NCBI RefSeq assembly: GCF_033597815.2
Contig: NZ_CP166246.1
Location: forward strand, 1-46,915
From: Staphylococcus sp. KG4-3
GTDB lineage: Bacteria; Bacillota; Bacilli; Staphylococcales; Staphylococcaceae
Length of the DNA: 46,915 nt
Direction: 5' to 3'
Of the stretch, positions 43,270 through 46,915 are shown piece after piece. The notes beneath the pieces are model-generated. The model was not told the origin of the DNA, made no database searches, and was given only the letters and a program-made list of their open reading frames with translations. The position numbers and the translations under genes are program-made. Position 1 is the first letter of the stretch. Every line of letters starts with the position of its first letter.

Positions 43270-43473
43270 TTGCAATTTTTATACGGTTTTCTATTTATTA
43301 TTATTTTTGTTCCTCTTTGTATATACTTCCAACTATCCGTAGGAAGATTTCAAAAAAGAAGAACGGGTAAAAGCGATAAGGAATTAAAAATTGATAGAAA
43401 ACACTTAATTCTAGGCGCTATATATTACACTTTTCTAGCTATATTATTAGTCATAAGTAAATTATATTTCTAA
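43270..43473 (+). CDS. Small two-helix membrane protein
   Basis: A 67-residue protein from TTG 43270 (GGGAAAGGA upstream): MQFLYGFLFIIIFVPLCIYF, a basic loop (GRFQKRRTGKSDKELKIDRK) and a second helix ending LLVISKLYF. The frame's first ATG (43243) has no ribosome site. Family unknown. A perfect 16-bp-arm terminator (43477-43515) follows at once. Confidence 0.55.
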   Translation: MQFLYGFLFIIIFVPLCIYFQLSVGRFQKRRTGKSDKELKIDRKHLILGAIYYTFLAILLVISKLYF

Positions 43474-43476
43474 TTA

Positions 43477-43515
43477 ACAAAGGCTATATGCTAAAGTTCA
43501 GCATATAGCCTTTGT
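43477..43515. terminator. Terminator ACAAAGGCTATATGCT / AGCATATAGCCTTTGT
   Basis: Perfect 16-bp arms with a 7-nt loop directly after the stop of the small membrane gene. Confidence 0.8.
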
Positions 43516-43725
43516 ATCTATTAATTTTAAAGAACGTTATTTCTATATAGTATCAAGACAAGAAAAAACTCGTTTCAAAAACCAAAAATTAAAGGGATAA
43601 AAATGAATATTTAACAAAACTTTTCGAAGACGCTAAAACACTAATAAAAGTCTCGGTCTATTTAAATCAAGACTTTTTAGTTCATTGTTTTATTCCAATT
43701 CCTCTATTTTTTGCTTTAAAATTAA

Positions 43726-43941
43726 TTAAAAAATTAGTAATAAAAGCAAAAGAATAATTACAGCCACAATTAATATAATAAAATCTTTCTTATTTCTCTT
43801 TTTATAAGCAATAAAGAATAAAAAGAGAAATAAAACACCTAATCCTAGATAAGCTAACCAACTTAAATCAGCCAAAAAGCTAATGAAAAGTATTATTATA
43901 TAAATAATTAGTGCTATTTTAGTCATTTTTTCATAAGTCAT
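43726..43941 (-). CDS. Small hydrophobic membrane protein
   Basis: A 71-residue protein with two or three helices (IALIIYIIILFISFL; LGLGVLFLFLFFIAY; DFIILIVAVIILLLLLLIF) and a basic turn KKRNKKD. AAAGGAG precedes the ATG. It is divergent from the secreted Gly-rich protein at 44028 and has the size and character of a bacteriocin immunity protein, but no family match is recognised. Confidence 0.55.
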   Translation of the reverse strand: MTYEKMTKIALIIYIIILFISFLADLSWLAYLGLGVLFLFLFFIAYKKRNKKDFIILIVAVIILLLLLLIF

Positions 43942-44027
43942 AAAAACTTCTCCTTTTTTATTAAGAATATTGAAAATAATACATTTTTTGTTAAACTCTC
44001 ACAAGAATATATTATAGGAGTGAAAGA

Positions 44028-44495
44028 ATGAATAGTTTAATAAGAAAAATAGGTACGGTAACAATTTCTGTAGCATTATTATCAACTGTTACAACATCAT
44101 TTGTATCACATCAAAATACAAACAATAAATTACATAACACTGCTGAAGCAGCTGGTGGTTGGAAATATTCAACTTCTAAAACAGGTAATACATCAGGTAA
44201 TAAACTCGCTCAACAAACTGGTGCAACCGCAGTTTTAGGTTTATTAGGCGCTGCTTCAGGCGGCGGTACAGTGGCTGCAACATTCCTTTCATCAGGAGGA
44301 TTCTTAACAAATAAAGCAATTTCTAGTAGCAAAACTGTATATTACACTGATAAAATTTATCAAAGACAAACATTACAAGGTCCTGAATTTAAACATGTAA
44401 TCACTTTTTATAAAAACAAAGCTAAAACTAAAAAAATCGGAACAACTTCAATCCTTCAAAAAACTGTAGTAAAAGGTGAATCAGGAAAAAAATAA
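44028..44495 (+). CDS. Secreted Gly/Ala-rich protein, possibly bacteriocin-like
   Basis: A 155-residue protein with a signal peptide (MNSLIRKIGTVTISVALLST) and a probable cleavage after AEAA near residue 42. The mature part begins GGWKYSTSKTGN and has a glycine-rich hydrophobic stretch (AVLGLLGAASGGGTVAATF) like a membrane-inserting helix, then a basic strand-rich end (KAKTKKIGTTSI). There is a good ribosome site (ATAGGAGTG). Function unknown; a pore-forming or bacteriocin-like role is suggested by composition only. Confidence 0.6.
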   Translation: MNSLIRKIGTVTISVALLSTVTTSFVSHQNTNNKLHNTAEAAGGWKYSTSKTGNTSGNKLAQQTGATAVLGLLGAASGGGTVAATFLSSGGFLTNKAISSSKTVYYTDKIYQRQTLQGPEFKHVITFYKNKAKTKKIGTTSILQKTVVKGESGKK

Positions 44496-44582
44496 AAACA
44501 CTGTAATTGCTTTATTAACTTTGAGTATCGGAATCCTTAACAATCCCAAAAATTATCGAATGGTTGAATTAATAACTCACGC

Positions 44583-44649
44583 TATGCCGATATTCGCCTG
44601 CAAGTTTAGTTAAGGGTTCTTCTCAACTTTAATAAATTTTCTCGGCATA
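44583..44649. repeat. Inverted repeat TATGCCGA / TCGGCATA
   Basis: Exact 8-bp arms 51 bases apart, between the secreted protein gene and the end of a small convergent ORF. It may form a long hairpin in RNA; meaning unknown. Confidence 0.35.
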
Positions 44650-44659
44650 AATGCGTGTT

Positions 44660-44749
44660 CTACTTTTTATTTTTACTCACCTTGATAACAAAAAATGCCA
44701 TTCCAATACAAAACCACATACCTATAATCGATAACCACATAGCAGCCAT
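44660..44749 (-). CDS. 29-residue membrane peptide
   Basis: MAAMWLSIIGMWFCIGMAFF, then VIKVSKNKK. A single hydrophobic helix and basic tail, preceded by AAAAAGGAGTGA at good spacing. Small single-helix peptides of this kind occur in staphylococci (transport-subunit or toxin-like), but I cannot place it. The strong ribosome site argues for real translation. Confidence 0.5.
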   Translation of the reverse strand: MAAMWLSIIGMWFCIGMAFFVIKVSKNKK

Positions 44750-44759
44750 AAAATCACTC

Positions 44760-45150
44760 CTTTTTAGCAAACTTTATCACAAGACTTAATAAAATTTTAA
44801 ATACCCTTATTTTGAATTTAAAGGGGTATATTAAAGATTTAATGTCGGTCATATAGTTTTTTGCCTAAATACTTACATAAGCTCTTAAAACGCAAATATG
44901 AGCCAAATAAGAGTATGTCTTTCTGACACTTATTTGTATTTTTTGTATGCCCTCCCCCAAAACCAATAGAGCTATTACAAACATTTTTCTAGTTTGATTG
45001 GAACTCCCTAAAATTTATATAACTTCAAAAGTTAAATTATTCAGGGTATTTTTATCCATGACCAGTGGCGATTTTTTTAGACACTACCCATCTACATGCA
45101 AATCTTAATTTGTATTGCTAAACGCTATATTTCTCAAAGTACAGTGTAAC
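44760..45150. other. Gene-free region
   Basis: No ORF with a start and ribosome site is visible between the 29-residue peptide gene and the acetyltransferase. The sequence is AT-rich with no strong hairpins. Confidence 0.4.
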
Positions 45151-45155
45151 TTCTT

Positions 45156-45623
45156 TTAAATATGCTTTTTCATTGAAACAATTTTCAACTTTTGATTGTT
45201 CGGTTTATCAATCGTTGTTTTACTAAATACCTCATACCCCATCGACTCATAAAGACTTATATTTTTAGAAACGGTTGCACGCACTTTGCATTGTATTTCA
45301 TTTGCGCCCTGTTTTTTGCCATAAGTCTCTAAATATTCCAACATATTCTTAGCAACACCTTTGCCCTGCTTTTGAGGTATTACTGATAAGCGATAAAAAT
45401 ATAAAATCGATTTATTTAATTTAAATCTAACCATGCCAATGGGTTGATTGTTTTCATAAGCTATTAAGGCTTGTTCGCCTGATTTAAATGAATCAGTAAT
45501 CATTTGATGTGTTTCTTGTAAAGCACTAGACGGAGACACTTCATTTTTATATTCAGAAAAGGCTTGAATCATTACATCATGAATTATAGCGATGTCTTTA
45601 AAATTTGTTGTTTGGATGATCAT
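45156..45623 (-). CDS. GNAT-family N-acetyltransferase
   Basis: A 155-residue acetyl-CoA-dependent transferase. Motif A is LSVIPQKQGKGVAKNMLEYL (Q-x-x-G-x-G/A), followed by ISLYESMGYEVFSK, the usual motif B. AAGGTGA lies before the ATG. It starts 21 bp after rep on the same strand and is probably expressed with it. The substrate (drug, amine or protein) is unknown. Confidence 0.88.
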   Translation of the reverse strand: MIIQTTNFKDIAIIHDVMIQAFSEYKNEVSPSSALQETHQMITDSFKSGEQALIAYENNQPIGMVRFKLNKSILYFYRLSVIPQKQGKGVAKNMLEYLETYGKKQGANEIQCKVRATVSKNISLYESMGYEVFSKTTIDKPNNQKLKIVSMKKHI

Positions 45624-45644
45624 CTTTATTTCACCTTCTCAGTG

Positions 45645-46616
45645 TTATTGATTAAAGATATTATGTTTAGGTATATTTTGACGACGCATATTCAGTGCAT
45701 GTGTTTCTTCGAGTTCAGCTTTAATGGATTGCATTAAATACCCTTGCATCGCTTCAACGGTTTCATTCTTTTGTAGCAACATCGCTTTAAAACGTTTCAA
45801 CACACTTACAATTTCAAACTCCACATCTTCTAAACGGTAATAGGTATCATGTGCATTATTAAATGATTTCTTCCCTTTGAGTAATACACTTTTAATAATT
45901 CGTACTTCTCTAATTTCAAATTTACTTAAATAGTCTTGAAGTTGTTGTGGCAATTCTTGGAGCACTTGGAACTTAAGTGCATCATTATTAAATTCGGTTT
46001 GTTGATGATTTGTATGATTCGAATGATTATGGTTTATTGGATTGTGGTATGTATCATTCAAGTCATTCGGATCATTATTCTCAGTCTCTATATAGTCAGT
46101 ATTACTTAAGTCAGTATCATTAGTGTATTCTTTTGATATGTCATGATGTATCAAATTAATATTTCTTGATGTATCATTATCATATTTCTGGACGTATGAT
46201 AATGATACGTCCGTGTTATTGCGATGTTCTATATCGTTTTCTTGTTGTGAAATATAATATACATCAGCTTCTGTTACTTCCGGTTTTTTAATATATAATT
46301 TATTAGGTTTATTTAAACCTACTCTTATTTGATTGAATAAATCAGCTTGAGTTAATTCTTTTTTAATTTTAGATAGCTTATTTGGACTACTAATATTTAA
46401 AATAGATTTAAGCTTTTCATTGGTATAAATAAAAAATATATCTCCATTTTTATCTACCCAATTATTTCTTATAGATAAATCTAAACGATCTCTTAGTATC
46501 GACCAAGTTATTTTTGCATCATTAGACAAATTAATATATTTAGGATTCGTAAAAAACACTTTAGGTAATTGATAAAATTTCTCTTTTTGGATTTCTTTAA
46601 TATTAAAGTTGGACAT
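45645..46616 (-). CDS. rep: RepA_N replication initiator (pSK41/pSK1 family)
   Basis: A 323-residue initiator. The N-terminal RepA_N domain (about 1-115) reads FYQLPKVFFTNPKYINLSND, AKITWSILRDRLDLSIRNNW, then VDKNGDIFFIYTNEKLKSIL. A low-complexity N/D/T/H-rich centre (about 125-205) is coded by repeated DNA that probably is the origin. A host-specific C-terminal domain (from about 215, ALKFQVLQELPQQLQDYLSK) follows. The ATG at 46616 has AAAGAGGT, which can be masked by an upstream ACCTCTTT. Translation is further controlled by antisense RNAI. Confidence 0.93.
   Translation of the reverse strand: MSNFNIKEIQKEKFYQLPKVFFTNPKYINLSNDAKITWSILRDRLDLSIRNNWVDKNGDIFFIYTNEKLKSILNISSPNKLSKIKKELTQADLFNQIRVGLNKPNKLYIKKPEVTEADVYYISQQENDIEHRNNTDVSLSYVQKYDNDTSRNINLIHHDISKEYTNDTDLSNTDYIETENNDPNDLNDTYHNPINHNHSNHTNHQQTEFNNDALKFQVLQELPQQLQDYLSKFEIREVRIIKSVLLKGKKSFNNAHDTYYRLEDVEFEIVSVLKRFKAMLLQKNETVEAMQGYLMQSIKAELEETHALNMRRQNIPKHNIFNQ
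46051..46212. repeat. Origin-type repeats within rep
   Basis: GTATCATT occurs at 46051, 46114 and 46171 (spaced 63 and 57 bp), GTATCAAA at 46148, and the inverse AATGATAC at 46201. A hairpin GGACGTAT / ATACGTCC spans 46190-46212. In pSK41-type plasmids the origin lies in this central part of rep. Confidence 0.65.
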
Positions 46617-46622
46617 ACAAAA

Positions 46623-46654
46623 ACCTCTTTCATATTTAAATTTCTAAAAGAGGT
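46623..46654 (-). promoter_or_regulatory. Hairpin masking the rep ribosome site
   Basis: In the rep mRNA the sequence ACCTCTTTT (46646-46654, read on the minus strand) can pair with AAAGAGGT (46623-46630), which is the rep ribosome site. This is the usual switch by which RNAI pairing lowers Rep synthesis. Confidence 0.7.
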
Positions 46655-46690
46655 AATAAAAAGCTATAAGTAAGTTTATATGTATTCGAC

Positions 46691-46808
46691 TTGCACTAAT
46701 AATTCTTAGTATATATAATAAGAATATAACAACTATATAAACAAACAAATCACTTGTTTTATTACCGAAGAAACCTGACTATTCCCGTAGTTGGGTTTCT
46801 TTTATATA
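46691..46808 (+). ncRNA. Antisense RNAI controlling rep
   Basis: Promoter TTGCAC (46691-46696), exactly 17 bp, TATAAT (46714-46719). The RNA would run from about 46726 to the hairpin AGAAACC-TG-ACTA / TAGT-TG-GGTTTCT near 46771-46803, followed by TTTT: about 80 nt, fully antisense to the rep leader. Same plan as RNAI of pSK41. Confidence 0.8.
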
Positions 46809-46847
46809 TATTTATAATAACACTTTTAAAAGTTTTGTTAAATTGTT

Positions 46848-46876
46848 TATATACATTTGGGTGTATGCATTTTCAA
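46848..46876 (-). promoter_or_regulatory. rep promoter
   Basis: On the minus strand TTGAAA (46871-46876), 17-bp spacer, TATATA (46848-46853). A transcript from here would carry a leader of about 220 nt that includes the RNAI target and the masking hairpin. Confidence 0.65.
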
Positions 46877-46915
46877 AGAAGGATAAAAGTTCGTATAATG
46901 CCTTTATGTGATTAT

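Overview
The window looks like one complete circular plasmid of a Staphylococcus species, cut between its replication and partition genes. A pSK41-type RepA_N initiator lies at the right end on the minus strand and a pSK1-type par gene at the left end on the plus strand. GTATAA-type repeats continue across the joined ends. The DNA is AT-rich, with strong Gram-positive ribosome binding sites. The plasmid carries a pC221-type mobCAB set but no conjugation genes, so it looks mobilisable, not self-transmissible. I see no complete insertion sequence and no CRISPR array.

Layout: 1-903 par and its repeats. 1066-5914 a bacteriocin locus: DsbA-like lipoprotein, C39-peptidase ABC exporter, a 40-residue double-glycine precursor too short for usual gene calling, and homologues of both subunits of the wall teichoic acid exporter (TarG, TarH). 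5961-11371 LOG protein, GDPD plus MFS pair, RelBE-type toxin-antitoxin, type I signal peptidase and small membrane proteins. 11415-14626 a T-box-controlled second threonyl-tRNA synthetase between a broken and an intact copy of the Sin recombinase. 14735-18482 an ATPase, a LysR regulator, a resolvase and resolvase remnants. 18490-32202 an accessory redox and electrophile-detoxification island: a flavin monooxygenase with TetR, three short-chain dehydrogenase-type proteins, tautomerase, a butanediol-type dehydrogenase, aldehyde dehydrogenase, PfpI protein, LtrA and AEC membrane proteins, with two MerR, one Rrf2 and two HxlR regulators. 32249-34400 a first Fst-type type I toxin-antitoxin and a pSK41-like parMR partition system. 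34458-36345 decayed genes and an extra FabF. 36909-37716 a 323-bp repeat and a second Fst-type module. 37821-40425 an OPA-type transporter, a bioD relic and a membrane protein. 40442-43135 mobilisation. 43243-44749 small membrane and secreted proteins. 45156-46915 GNAT, rep, origin repeats and antisense RNAI.

Three themes stand out. First, the bacteriocin resembles bactofencin (very cationic N-terminus, one Cys pair, Dsb-like partner). Its presumed immunity is a complete TarGH homologue, which suggests that the teichoic acid exporter is the target. Second, the plasmid carries extra copies of several essential enzymes that antibiotics hit: ThrRS (whose editing site has lost all four ligands), FabF, SpsB-type signal peptidase and TarGH. 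Third, module borders repeatedly carry the last few codons of serine recombinase genes or Sin-type res sites, as if the plasmid had been assembled by recombination at resolvase loci. Two partition systems and two related type I toxins also point to an old fusion of two plasmids.
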